Of a stretch of DNA of 64,000 nt, positions 24,732 through 32,431 are shown one piece after another. Both the position numbers and the translations under genes were made by a program. Origin of the DNA: CAJQLB01 sp041392065. Its GTDB lineage: Bacteria; Bacteroidota; Bacteroidia; Flavobacteriales; Flavobacteriaceae. How positions within the stretch are numbered: position 1 is the stretch's first letter; every line of letters begins with the position of its first letter. Under the pieces are notes generated by a model. The model ran no database searches. It was not told where the DNA came from and saw nothing but the letters and a program-made list of their open reading frames with translations. Where the stretch lies: the NCBI GenBank assembly GCA_041392065.1, contig JAWKMU010000001.1, positions 124,001 through 188,000 on the forward strand, given 5' to 3'.

Positions 24732-25382
24732 CTAAAGTTCTTTTTGAATAATTGTAATTAAAGAATCACAACTTACAATTCCTTTTTGAGTAGCCTTTAG
24801 TTTTAAATCTAATGCACCTCGCATACTCATAATAATGTTTTTTAAAAGCTTTTCGTCTATAAAACCAAACTCACCTTTGTTAAAAGCATCATAATCTACA
24901 TTGTGTATAAAATAATCTCCAACATATTCTTTTTGAATATTTTCCAAACGTAAATAGTCTTTTTTAATGCTTTCGTATGTAGAATAATGTTTTTCAATAG
25001 TAGTTTTTAGTTTAAAATCATCAATCAATTTAAAATCGCCAGAGTTAATCAATGCTTGATAAGTATTGTCAGTAGGTGTAAAATTGTCTAACAAAACAAT
25101 ATTAAATACTTTACCAACCACACTCATTTTATCTGGAGCATTGGTGTTTAATTTTGGTAGTATTTCCGAAGCTACATTAATCTTCTCTTCAATAGCTTTT
25201 AAATTATCTTCAAGTACAGTTTTATCAGCTTCAATATCATTCTTAATGCTTGTTAAGTACTGTAATTTTTGAGTTTCATTCTTTGAATTTTCGGCACATT
25301 TATTCATACTGAAAGCAATGGTAATACCAATAATGACAATAAGAATTTCTCCAAAAGTATAATTCCAATTAATTTTTTTCAT
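24732..25382 (-). CDS. DUF6090-like membrane-anchored protein
   Basis: A 216-residue protein with one N-terminal membrane segment in the setting YTFGEILIVIIGITIAFSMN, the hallmark of the Bacteroidota DUF6090 family, followed by a long helical soluble region. The function is unknown. A longer reading from 25463 is possible, but the ATG at 25382 gives the canonical MKKINWNYTFGE start, and the extra sequence overlaps a 24-bp direct repeat (25417-25440), which argues against it being coding. It converges with the metal operon. Confidence 0.75.
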   Translation of the reverse strand: MKKINWNYTFGEILIVIIGITIAFSMNKCAENSKNETQKLQYLTSIKNDIEADKTVLEDNLKAIEEKINVASEILPKLNTNAPDKMSVVGKVFNIVLLDNFTPTDNTYQALINSGDFKLIDDFKLKTTIEKHYSTYESIKKDYLRLENIQKEYVGDYFIHNVDYDAFNKGEFGFIDEKLLKNIIMSMRGALDLKLKATQKGIVSCDSLITIIQKEL

Positions 25383-25416
25383 AACGTTGATGTTGCTCTT
25401 AAATCTATAAAAATTT

Positions 25417-25440
25417 GAGCAATAAAAAAACGCTTCAATT
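25417..25440 (+). repeat. Exact 24-bp direct repeat, left copy (half of the groEL terminator)
   Basis: Begins GAGCAAT, then seven A, then CGCTTCAATT; identical to 26820-26843. Here only one arm of the hairpin is present, so this copy cannot terminate transcription. Confidence 0.95.
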
Positions 25441-25508
25441 TTGACTAAAGTTTTCAAAAGCAAAATTCTTATATTGAGTGCTAATAAATTTTTTATTTAT
25501 GATATAAG

Positions 25509-26804
25509 ATGAGGTTATTTTTCGTTACCATTATTTTGAGTGTATTTAGTTATGAATTAATTGCACAACCAAATTCAGGATATATCACAAAAAATGGTGC
25601 TTGGTGTTGGTTTTCAGACCCAAGGGCTATAATAATTGGAGATAATATTATAACAGGATGGGTAAAAACTAATGGTACTATTGAAGCTGGTCGTTTGGAT
25701 TTGAAAACAAACACTGTAGAGACTAATGTTTTATATCATAAGTTAGAAAAAGACGACCATAATAACCCTTCATTTTTATTAGTTGATGAAAAGAAAGTTC
25801 TTGCAATGTATACTCAGCACAATAAAAGAGAATTGTTTATTAATACATTAAATGATTTTTCAAATTCATTTGAGTTCAGCGAAGTGAGGCGAGTTAACCC
25901 AGTAAGTAGAGAAGAATATAGAAAATTTCCAAAAAGAACTGTTACTTATGTTAACCCAGTAAAATTAGCAACTGAAAATGATAGACTTTATTGTTTTGGG
26001 AGATGGACAGGTTTTAAGCCAAACTTAATGTGGTCTGATGATGGAGGCTTAAAGTGGTCAAAAGCAAAAGTATTTATAACTAAAAGACCTTTCAATAAAA
26101 AAAATAGACCATATATTAAATATTATTCAGATGGGACTTCAAAAATCCATATGGCTTTTACAGATGGTCACCCTAAAGTTGAACCATTAAATGGGGTTTA
26201 TTATGCTTATTTTGAGAAAGGTGAATTTTTTAAAGCTAATGGTGAGGTAATTTGTGATATTGAAAATATGCCATTTGAGCCACATCAGGCCTCACTTATT
26301 TATGTTCCCAATGATTTAGATGGAAGAGCATGGATAGCAGATATTGGGCAAGATGAAAATTCTAACCCTGTTGTTTTGTTTACTAAAAGTCCAAGTCAAT
26401 TGAACCATGAGTATTGGTATGCAATTTTTATAAATAATAATTGGATAATAAATAAGATTTGCGATTCAGGAGAGTGGTTTCCAAAAACAAAAAAAAACAA
26501 AAAAGAGAGTGAACCTTATTATTTTGGAAATATGACAATTCACCCTGAAAATTCAAATATTGTATATTTATCCAGAAAAGTTAATGGTGTTTTTGAGATT
26601 GAAAGATGGGAAACGAAAGATTTTGGAAAATCATGGAAAAATGAATCCATTACAAAAAACTCTAAGTACGATAATGTTCGTCCATTTTTACCAAGAGGTC
26701 TAAAAAAAGATGAAAATGAGGTTGTATTGTGGATGGAAAACAAAAAGTATACTCATTTTACTAAATTTAAATCTTCTATTAAGTATTATTTTCGAGAACA
26801 ATAA
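25509..26804 (+). CDS. BNR-repeat (six- or seven-bladed propeller) secreted protein
   Basis: A 431-residue secreted protein with a signal peptide (to about LIAQ, residue 19) and the sequence style of the BNR_4 family: GAWCWFSDPRAI near the start, MWSDDGGLKWSKAKVF as an Asp-box-like turn and FGKSWKNESI as another. Relatives are found among carbohydrate-active proteins, including polysaccharide lyase-associated propellers, but the catalytic residues cannot be assigned, so no activity is claimed. It lies between two exact 24-bp repeats and stands alone, which suggests it was inserted beside the groEL terminator. The start ATG at 25509 gives MRLFFVTIILSV. Confidence 0.7.
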   Translation: MRLFFVTIILSVFSYELIAQPNSGYITKNGAWCWFSDPRAIIIGDNIITGWVKTNGTIEAGRLDLKTNTVETNVLYHKLEKDDHNNPSFLLVDEKKVLAMYTQHNKRELFINTLNDFSNSFEFSEVRRVNPVSREEYRKFPKRTVTYVNPVKLATENDRLYCFGRWTGFKPNLMWSDDGGLKWSKAKVFITKRPFNKKNRPYIKYYSDGTSKIHMAFTDGHPKVEPLNGVYYAYFEKGEFFKANGEVICDIENMPFEPHQASLIYVPNDLDGRAWIADIGQDENSNPVVLFTKSPSQLNHEYWYAIFINNNWIINKICDSGEWFPKTKKNKKESEPYYFGNMTIHPENSNIVYLSRKVNGVFEIERWETKDFGKSWKNESITKNSKYDNVRPFLPRGLKKDENEVVLWMENKKYTHFTKFKSSIKYYFREQ

Positions 26805-26819
26805 CATTTAGTTTTTTTA

Positions 26820-26843
26820 GAGCAATAAAAAAACGCTTCAATT
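26820..26843 (+). repeat. Exact 24-bp direct repeat, right copy (part of the groEL terminator)
   Basis: Identical to 25417-25440; includes the poly-A and the first arm of the terminator hairpin at 26829-26860. The copies are 1,403 bp apart and bracket only the BNR gene and its 5' region. Confidence 0.95.
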
Positions 26844-26860
26844 AATATTGAAGCGTTTTT
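26829..26860. terminator. Bidirectional terminator between the BNR gene and groEL
   Basis: AAAAACGCTTCAAT (26829-26842), loop TAAT, ATTGAAGCGTTTTT (26847-26860). It ends groEL on the minus strand and can end the BNR gene on the plus strand. Confidence 0.9.
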
Positions 26861-26884
26861 AATTTTATCTATGGTTATTGTCCA

Positions 26885-28513
26885 TTACATCATTCCTGGC
26901 ATTCCGCCTCCCATTGGTGGCATCGCAGGAGCATCTTCTTTAATATCAACCAAAGCACATTCTGTTGTAAGAATCATTCCAGCAACTGAAGCTGCATTTT
27001 CCAATGCAATACGAGTTACTTTCTTAGGATCAATAATTCCTGCTTTAAGCATATCAACATAAGTTTCGGTTTTTGCATCAAAACCAAAATCTTTTTTGCC
27101 TTCCATTACTTTAGCAACAACAACACTACCTTCTCCACCAGCATTTTCAACAATTGTGCGTAAAGGAGCTTCGATAGCACGAGCAACAATTTGGATTCCT
27201 GTAACTTCGTCAAGGTTTTCTGTAGTTAATTTGTCTAATACAGATTTTGCTCTAACCAATGCAACTCCACCACCAGCAACAATACCTTCTTCAACAGCTG
27301 CTCTTGTTGCGTGTAAAGCATCATCAACTCGGTCTTTCTTCTCCTTCATTTCTACTTCACTTGCAGCACCTACATAAAGTACAGCAACACCTCCAGCTAA
27401 TTTAGCTAAACGTTCTTGAAGTTTTTCTTTGTCGTAATCAGAAGTCGTTGTTTCAATTTGTGATTTGATTTGGTTTACTCTAGCTTTAATGTCAGCAGCT
27501 TTACCAGAACCGTTTACAATAGTTGTGTTGTCTTTGTCAACTGTTACAGTTTCAGCAGTTCCTAACATACTTATGTCTGCATTTTCAAGAGTAAATCCAC
27601 GCTCTTCAGAAATTACAGTTCCACCAGTTAAGATGGCTATATCTTCTAACATTGCTTTGCGTCTGTCGCCAAATCCTGGAGCTTTTACAGCAGCAATTTT
27701 TAACCCTCCACGTAATTTGTTTACTACTAATGTAGCTAATGCTTGCCCATCAACATCTTCAGCAATAATTAATAGAGGTCTTCCAGATTGAGCTACTGGC
27801 TCAAGGATAGGTAAAATTTCCTGTAAGTTAGAAATCTTTTTATCAAATAATAAAATGTAAGGATTTTCTAAATCTGCTATCATTTTATCAGCATCAGTTA
27901 CAAAGTAAGGTGACAGGTAACCTCTGTCAAACTGCATACCTTCTACAACGTCAACATAAGTATCAGTTCCTTTGGCTTCTTCAACAGTAATGACACCTTC
28001 TTTTCCAACTTTACTGAAGGCTTGAGCAATAAGCTCACCTATGGTGTCATCATTGTTTGCTGAAATTGAAGCGACTTGCTTTATTTTATCAGATGAGTTT
28101 CCAACTTGTTTTGATTGCTTTTCTAAATCTTTAGAAATAGCTTCAACAGCTTTGTCAATACCACGTTTTAAGTCCATTGGGTTGGCTCCAGCAGCAACGT
28201 TTTTTAAACCTTCTTTCACGATTGCTTGAGCTAAAACGGTTGCAGTTGTAGTACCATCTCCAGCTAAATCATTGGTTTTGCTAGCAACTTCTTTTACCAT
28301 TTGAGCTCCCATGTTTTCAAGCTCGTTTTCAAGCTCTACTTCTTTGGCAACTGTTACACCATCTTTAGTGACTTGTGGTGCACCAAAACTTTTGCTAATA
28401 ATTACGTTTCTACCTTTTGGTCCTAAGGTTACTTTTACTGCATTTGCCAATGCATCAACACCACGCTTTAAACCGTCGCGTGCTTCAATATCGAATTTTA
28501 TATCTTTTGCCAT
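26885..28513 (-). CDS. groEL: Chaperonin GroEL (Hsp60)
   Basis: A 542-residue chaperonin that folds client proteins in the cytoplasm with GroES. The family blocks are intact: KDIKFDIEARDGLKRG start, VTLGPKGRNV, NDLAGDGTTTATVLAQAI (ATP site), EGIVAGGGVALVRA, and the C-terminal MPPMGGGMPGMM tail. It follows groES by 188 bp, a gap that contains a dispersed repeat with two hairpins, unlike the tight groES-groEL spacing of most bacteria. Confidence 0.98.
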   Translation of the reverse strand: MAKDIKFDIEARDGLKRGVDALANAVKVTLGPKGRNVIISKSFGAPQVTKDGVTVAKEVELENELENMGAQMVKEVASKTNDLAGDGTTTATVLAQAIVKEGLKNVAAGANPMDLKRGIDKAVEAISKDLEKQSKQVGNSSDKIKQVASISANNDDTIGELIAQAFSKVGKEGVITVEEAKGTDTYVDVVEGMQFDRGYLSPYFVTDADKMIADLENPYILLFDKKISNLQEILPILEPVAQSGRPLLIIAEDVDGQALATLVVNKLRGGLKIAAVKAPGFGDRRKAMLEDIAILTGGTVISEERGFTLENADISMLGTAETVTVDKDNTTIVNGSGKAADIKARVNQIKSQIETTTSDYDKEKLQERLAKLAGGVAVLYVGAASEVEMKEKKDRVDDALHATRAAVEEGIVAGGGVALVRAKSVLDKLTTENLDEVTGIQIVARAIEAPLRTIVENAGGEGSVVVAKVMEGKKDFGFDAKTETYVDMLKAGIIDPKKVTRIALENAASVAGMILTTECALVDIKEDAPAMPPMGGGMPGMM

Positions 28514-28614
28514 AATTGAAAATTTTATTTAAAATTTTAAATCTCAAAATTCAAATACTAAATCTCAAAATTGAGTTAATGATTTGAAATAAAAATTTTA
28601 TTGGATTTTGTTTT

Positions 28615-28696
28615 TTGTCATTCCTGCGAAGGCAGGAATCTATTTAATTTTTTAATTAATTTTATTGTGGATTCCGCATCAAGTGCGGAATGACAA
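28615..28696. repeat. Dispersed repeat with two hairpins between groES and groEL
   Basis: Outer inverted ends TTGTCATTCC (28615-28624) and GGAATGACAA (28687-28696). Inside are hairpins TTCCTGC/GCAGGAA (28621-28638) and ATTCCGCA/TGCGGAAT (28671-28691). It lies within the groES-groEL transcript. The neighbouring 28540-28585 region has an imperfect duplication of AAATCTCAAAATT. Confidence 0.75.
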
Positions 28697-28701
28697 ATCG
28701 A

Positions 28702-28977
28702 TTAAACGATTGCCAAAATATCGCTCTCTCGCATGATTAAATAATCTTTACCTTCTAGTTTAAGTTCAGTCCCTGAGTATTTTCCGTAAAGCACTTTGTC
28801 GCCAACTTTAACTGTCATTGGTTCATCTTTAGTGCCTTTACCTACTGCCACAACTTTACCTTGTTGAGGTTTTTCTTTTGCATTATCTGGAATAATAATT
28901 CCTGACGCTGTTTTAGTTTCAGCTGCAGCTGGTTCAATTAGAACTCTGTCTGCTAATGGTTTAATATTCAATCCCAT
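28702..28977 (-). CDS. groES: Co-chaperonin GroES (Hsp10)
   Basis: A 91-residue co-chaperonin that caps GroEL. The mobile loop is recognisable (AAAETKTASGIIIPDNAKEK), as are GKVVAVGKGTKDE and KVGDKVLYGKYSGTE. It starts the groESL unit. No CIRCE (HrcA) operator was found upstream; a palindrome TAACGCT/AGCGTTA lies at 29013-29028. Confidence 0.97.
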   Translation of the reverse strand: MGLNIKPLADRVLIEPAAAETKTASGIIIPDNAKEKPQQGKVVAVGKGTKDEPMTVKVGDKVLYGKYSGTELKLEGKDYLIMRESDILAIV

Positions 28978-29012
28978 TTGTATATTTCTTTTTTTGGTTA
29001 TTAAAAATTGAT

Positions 29013-29028
29013 TAACGCTTTAGCGTTA
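29013..29028. promoter_or_regulatory. Palindrome upstream of groES, possible operator
   Basis: TAACGCT (29013-29019), TT, AGCGTTA (29022-29028), 36 bp before the groES start. It is not followed by a T tract, so a terminator is unlikely. An operator role is only a suggestion. Confidence 0.3.
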
Positions 29029-29092
29029 TGCTAAAAATGTGCCATGAGTTTACAACTGACAAAATTTCACTATGAAGCTATTTGAAACAAAA

Positions 29093-29118
29093 AATGCCAA
29101 CTTTTAGGTTGGCATTTT
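29093..29118. terminator. Terminator after secG
   Basis: AATGCCAAC, short loop, GTTGGCATT with A and T tracts on the two sides (29093-29118). It separates the miaB-secG operon from groESL on the minus strand. Confidence 0.85.
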
Positions 29119-29138
29119 TTTATTCTTTTTTACAACGA

Positions 29139-29507
29139 TTATTGATTGCTATCGTTTGCAACTGGATTAGTATCAGTTGCAGTATCGTTTGTAGTTGTAG
29201 TATTATTTTCTAACGGAATAGCTTGCTCAGTTGCTTCACCATCTAATGCTTTAGATTCTGCATCACCTCCAGCACCTGGAATTGCCACATTAGAAATTAA
29301 TATTAGAGCTAAAAGTAAAGTTGCTAAAGCCCAAGTACTTTTATCTAAAAAATCGGTTGTTTTCTTTACGCCACCTAGTTGTTGTGAGCCACCACCACCA
29401 AAAGTTGATGCTAACCCTCCACCTTTAGGATTTTGTACCATTACTACTACTACAAGTAAGAAGGCTACGATAACGATAAGAATTAAAAAAATTGAAAACG
29501 TACTCAT
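29139..29507 (-). CDS. secG: Preprotein translocase subunit SecG
   Basis: A small subunit of the SecYEG channel. It has two membrane segments (about residues 4-24 and 55-74) around the conserved cytoplasmic loop VMVQNPKGGGLASTFGGGG, and a Thr/Asn/Asp-rich tail as in many Bacteroidota SecG. The 122-residue length is normal for this phylum. It is the last gene of a minus-strand cluster and is followed by a terminator. Confidence 0.95.
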   Translation of the reverse strand: MSTFSIFLILIVIVAFLLVVVVMVQNPKGGGLASTFGGGGSQQLGGVKKTTDFLDKSTWALATLLLALILISNVAIPGAGGDAESKALDGEATEQAIPLENNTTTTNDTATDTNPVANDSNQ

Positions 29508-29519
29508 TATGTTATAATT

Positions 29520-30419
29520 TTATTCTTGTATTTCTTTTATTGCTCGAATTTGGTCTGCAAAGAAACCACTTTTTTCTGGATATTTCAAACTTAAAATTTT
29601 ATAAGCTTGAATTGCTTTTTCATATTGTTTTTGCTCTAAGTAAATTCGTGCTAAAGTCTCTGTCATTAAGGACTCTGGCTTGATATTGTTGGTGTTTGCC
29701 AGATTAATATGTTGACCTTCGTGCTTAACTGGAGTTATTTTTGGTTTAGCTTCAATGAATTTATCTATGAGATTCAGTTTTTCTTCAAGAGAGTGTTGAG
29801 TAATTGGTGGATGTTTTTCGGCAGGCTCATCATCACGAATTATAGGTTTAAAACTAGTTATTTTTAACCATTCTGAAAATGAATGCAATTCGTTTTTATC
29901 AAATTCTAAAGGTTTGCCAAGTTCAAGTTGTTCTTCTGCTGTTTTTTCAACTTTAATAGGTTCATCTACAGAAATAATAGTTTCGCTAAATGGTTTAATA
30001 TGAACTTCTTTAGCTTCAAACAATTTTGGATCGAGTGTAGCTTCAGTATCTCGAATGTGTTGTTTTAAAGCATCGTCAATAAGAACACTTTTATTAACTG
30101 AAATATCTTCAATGTCTGTAACCTCGATATTTTTCAAATATTCTGCGTTCTGCTGTATTTGCTCAGAAATTTCATTTTGCTGAAACGCTTCAGAAGTAAT
30201 AAAATCAAACAAAATACTTCTATCTGTAGTGTAAGCTGCAGTGGTTTTAAGCTCTTGGTTGTATTTAAAACTGCCTTTGTCTTTCAACCCTTTCAAGTAC
30301 ATTGCTCTTGCAGATTGAAAGTATGGGAATTCGTTTATAATAGAATTGACATCACTTATTTGCTCCGAACTAAAATTAGCTGGATGTTTTAATAAATATG
30401 TAAATTCTGTAGCGTTCAT
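29520..30419 (-). CDS. Tetratricopeptide-repeat protein of unknown function
   Basis: A 299-residue soluble protein. The N-terminal about 90 residues form a conserved flavobacterial block (YLLKHPANFSSEQISDV and NEFPYFQSARAMYLKG), then an acidic, low-complexity linker, and a C-terminal TPR unit (ARIYLEQKQYEKAIQAYKIL). There is no signal peptide. It sits 12 bp before secG and 4 bp after lptE, so it is part of that operon. A role in envelope biogenesis is inferred only from position. Confidence 0.75.
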   Translation of the reverse strand: MNATEFTYLLKHPANFSSEQISDVNSIINEFPYFQSARAMYLKGLKDKGSFKYNQELKTTAAYTTDRSILFDFITSEAFQQNEISEQIQQNAEYLKNIEVTDIEDISVNKSVLIDDALKQHIRDTEATLDPKLFEAKEVHIKPFSETIISVDEPIKVEKTAEEQLELGKPLEFDKNELHSFSEWLKITSFKPIIRDDEPAEKHPPITQHSLEEKLNLIDKFIEAKPKITPVKHEGQHINLANTNNIKPESLMTETLARIYLEQKQYEKAIQAYKILSLKYPEKSGFFADQIRAIKEIQE

Positions 30420-30423
30420 TCAA

Positions 30424-30930
30424 TTACCATTTAGCTAAGGTAGCATTAAAAATATCTTGAGTGATACGTTCAAATATTTCTTCGTGAGCTGTTGTTTTTT
30501 GTGCACCAATTAACTGCGAACTTCCTGGATAATCATAAAAAAAAGAAAATCGCTGATCTAAATCTTCATCAGGATTGCTTTTATCATAAAAACGAACTTG
30601 TACAGTTATAGTCAGTCGGTTTTGTGCTGCTCTATTGTCAGAAGTCGCTGTGGTTGGAGAAATTCTGTATTCAGTAATTTCACCTTCATACACTAAATCA
30701 CCATTAGAGTTTACCAAACTTAAACTGGATTGATTTACGATTAAATCTTGCAGTGCTTGTGTAAAATCTCTATCTAAACCAGGCTCTATTAAAGCCGAAT
30801 TATTTTGAAAATAATTAACTTGAAAAGTTTCAGCTTTTAAATCTTTTACTCCAGTAAACGAATATTTCCAGCAGCTTTGAGCGATTGCTGCTATAACTAA
30901 TATAATAAATATGTGTTTTAATTTTTGCAT
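30424..30930 (-). CDS. lptE: LPS-assembly lipoprotein LptE
   Basis: A 168-residue lipoprotein (lipobox IAQSC, Cys20) matching the Bacteroidota LptE family: CWKYSFTGVKDLKAETFQV near the start and a repeated beta/alpha fold ending in FERITQDIFNATLAKW. LptE plugs the LptD barrel and helps insert lipopolysaccharide in the outer membrane. It is followed by the TPR gene after 4 bp. A short dispersed repeat separates it from the small upstream gene. Confidence 0.9.
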   Translation of the reverse strand: MQKLKHIFIILVIAAIAQSCWKYSFTGVKDLKAETFQVNYFQNNSALIEPGLDRDFTQALQDLIVNQSSLSLVNSNGDLVYEGEITEYRISPTTATSDNRAAQNRLTITVQVRFYDKSNPDEDLDQRFSFFYDYPGSSQLIGAQKTTAHEEIFERITQDIFNATLAKW

Positions 30931-30944
30931 TTAGATTGCTTCAT

Positions 30945-30971
30945 GAGATTCCTGCCTACGCAGGAATGACA
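30945..30971. repeat. Dispersed short repeat (GATTCCTGC ... GCAGGAATGACA)
   Basis: TTCCTGC/GCAGGAA hairpin followed by TGACA, the same type as half of the 28615-28696 element, placed in the 42-bp gap between lptE and the next gene upstream. Confidence 0.7.
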
Positions 30972-30972
30972 G

Positions 30973-31170
30973 TTAGTATGTGTTAGGTCGTTTCATAGTT
31001 ATAAAAGCATAAATGTAGCCAGCATTATCTGCAACATCAAAATCTACATTTATGAGTCTATAACCTTGATAATGTTTTTCGTTCACTAAATCTTCGGCTT
31101 CTTGTCTGATTTTCTCAGAACTATTACGAGCAAACGATTTTCTAATCATAAATATTTCAACTGCTTTCAT
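30973..31170 (-). CDS. Small conserved hypothetical protein (65 residues)
   Basis: A small ORF between the sigma-54 activator and lptE. The ATG at 31170 gives MKAVEIFMIRKSFARNSSEK, 1 bp from the activator stop; the longer reading from 31215 would run into the activator gene and is not preferred. The protein is soluble and mixed alpha/beta, with NVDFDVADNAGYIYAFITMK near the end. No domain is recognised. Its tight spacing suggests co-expression with the surrounding genes. Confidence 0.6.
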   Translation of the reverse strand: MKAVEIFMIRKSFARNSSEKIRQEAEDLVNEKHYQGYRLINVDFDVADNAGYIYAFITMKRPNTY

Positions 31171-31171
31171 A

Positions 31172-32428
31172 TTATAAGTCAAATTGCTTAATTTTTCTAT
31201 ATAATGTTCGTTCACTGATGCCTAATTCAGCTGCAGCTAATTTACGCTTTCCGCTGTGACGTTCTAATGATTTTTTAATTAATTCCAGTTCTTTGTCATG
31301 AAGCGATAAGGTTTCTTCTTCTTCAATTTCTTCTGCAAAGTGATATTTGTCTTGACTATCATTTATAATTTCAACTGGTTGTGAATGGTCTTCAGCTATT
31401 GACAACACTTCTAGTTCTTCTTTAATGTCTTCAGCATCGTCATTTCCATAAATTTTTTGAATCAACCCTTGATTATCTTTTTGAACATCTTGTGTGTTTC
31501 CTTTTTTCATTAGCTCCATAGTGAGCTTTTTCAAGTCATTCAAATCACTTTTCATATCGAACAATACTTTGTAAAGTATTTCACGTTCGTTACTAAAGTC
31601 GCTTTCCTTTTTTGAAGTGCTAATTACTGCTGGTAAATTTTGTCCAACATCAGGCAAATAGTGTCTTAAGATGTCTGGAGTGATTTCGCGTTTGTGTTCT
31701 AAAACGGAAATTTGTTCTGCTACATTTCGTAGTTGTCTGATGTTTCCACTCCAACGATATTTTATAAGCATCATTACAGCATCGTCACTCAACTTAACCG
31801 TTGGCATTTTGTATTTTAAGGCAAAGTCACTTGCAAATTTTCTGAATAGTAAATGAATGTCGTCTTTACGATCTCTTAGGGCTGGCAGATGAATATCGAT
31901 AGTACTTAAACGATAATATAAATCTTCTCTAAATTTTTCTTTTTTTATGGCTTCAAACATATTAAGGTTTGTTGCTGCCACAATACGAACATTTGTTTTT
32001 TGAACTTTGCTTGAACCTACTTTAATAAATTCTCCATTTTCTAAAACACGTAACAAACGTACTTGAGTGGTTAAAGGGAGTTCTCCAACTTCATCTAGGA
32101 AGATGGTTCCTCCATCAGCTACTTCAAAATATCCAGAGCGTGTTTGAGTTGCTCCTGTGAAGGCACCTTTTTCATGACCAAAAAGTTCACTGTCTATAGT
32201 TCCTTCTGGAATCGCCCCACAGTTTACTGCAATATATTTCCCATGCTTTCTGTGTGAAAGCTGATGTATAATTTTTGGAATACTTTCCTTACCAACTCCA
32301 GACTCTCCAGTCACTAAAACTGAAATGTCTGTTGGTGCAACTTGTATAGCTTTTTCTACAGCACGATTTAAACCTGCATCATTGCCAATAATTCCGAAAC
32401 GTTGTTTTATAGCTTGTACTGATTCCAT
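31172..32428 (-). CDS. Sigma-54-dependent transcriptional activator without receiver domain
   Basis: A 418-residue bacterial enhancer-binding protein. The AAA+ domain starts at the N-terminus: Walker A GESGVGKE (41-48), the sigma-54 contact loop GAFTGA (88-93), Walker B GGTIFLDEVGE and the R-fingers in FREDLYYRLS. A Gln/Asp-rich linker leads to a C-terminal Fis-type helix-turn-helix (AAAELGISERTLYRKI). No sensory or receiver domain precedes the AAA+ part, so regulation must come from expression level or partners. It directly follows miaB (3 bp) and leads into lptE, an arrangement common in flavobacteria. Confidence 0.92.
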   Translation of the reverse strand: MESVQAIKQRFGIIGNDAGLNRAVEKAIQVAPTDISVLVTGESGVGKESIPKIIHQLSHRKHGKYIAVNCGAIPEGTIDSELFGHEKGAFTGATQTRSGYFEVADGGTIFLDEVGELPLTTQVRLLRVLENGEFIKVGSSKVQKTNVRIVAATNLNMFEAIKKEKFREDLYYRLSTIDIHLPALRDRKDDIHLLFRKFASDFALKYKMPTVKLSDDAVMMLIKYRWSGNIRQLRNVAEQISVLEHKREITPDILRHYLPDVGQNLPAVISTSKKESDFSNEREILYKVLFDMKSDLNDLKKLTMELMKKGNTQDVQKDNQGLIQKIYGNDDAEDIKEELEVLSIAEDHSQPVEIINDSQDKYHFAEEIEEEETLSLHDKELELIKKSLERHSGKRKLAAAELGISERTLYRKIKQFDL

Positions 32429-32431
32429 AAT

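Noticed and set aside
25383..25463. N-terminal extension of the DUF6090-like protein
   Set aside because: It runs across the 24-bp direct repeat, is not typical of the family, and the ATG at 25382 gives the standard start.
26871..28532. Open frames opposite groEL on the plus strand
   Set aside because: They mirror groEL codon structure and have no motif, plausible start or family similarity, so are shadows of the real gene.
28978..29092. CIRCE heat-shock operator before groES
   Set aside because: No TTAGCACTC-N9-GAGTGCTAA or close variant found; only the unrelated 16-bp palindrome at 29013.
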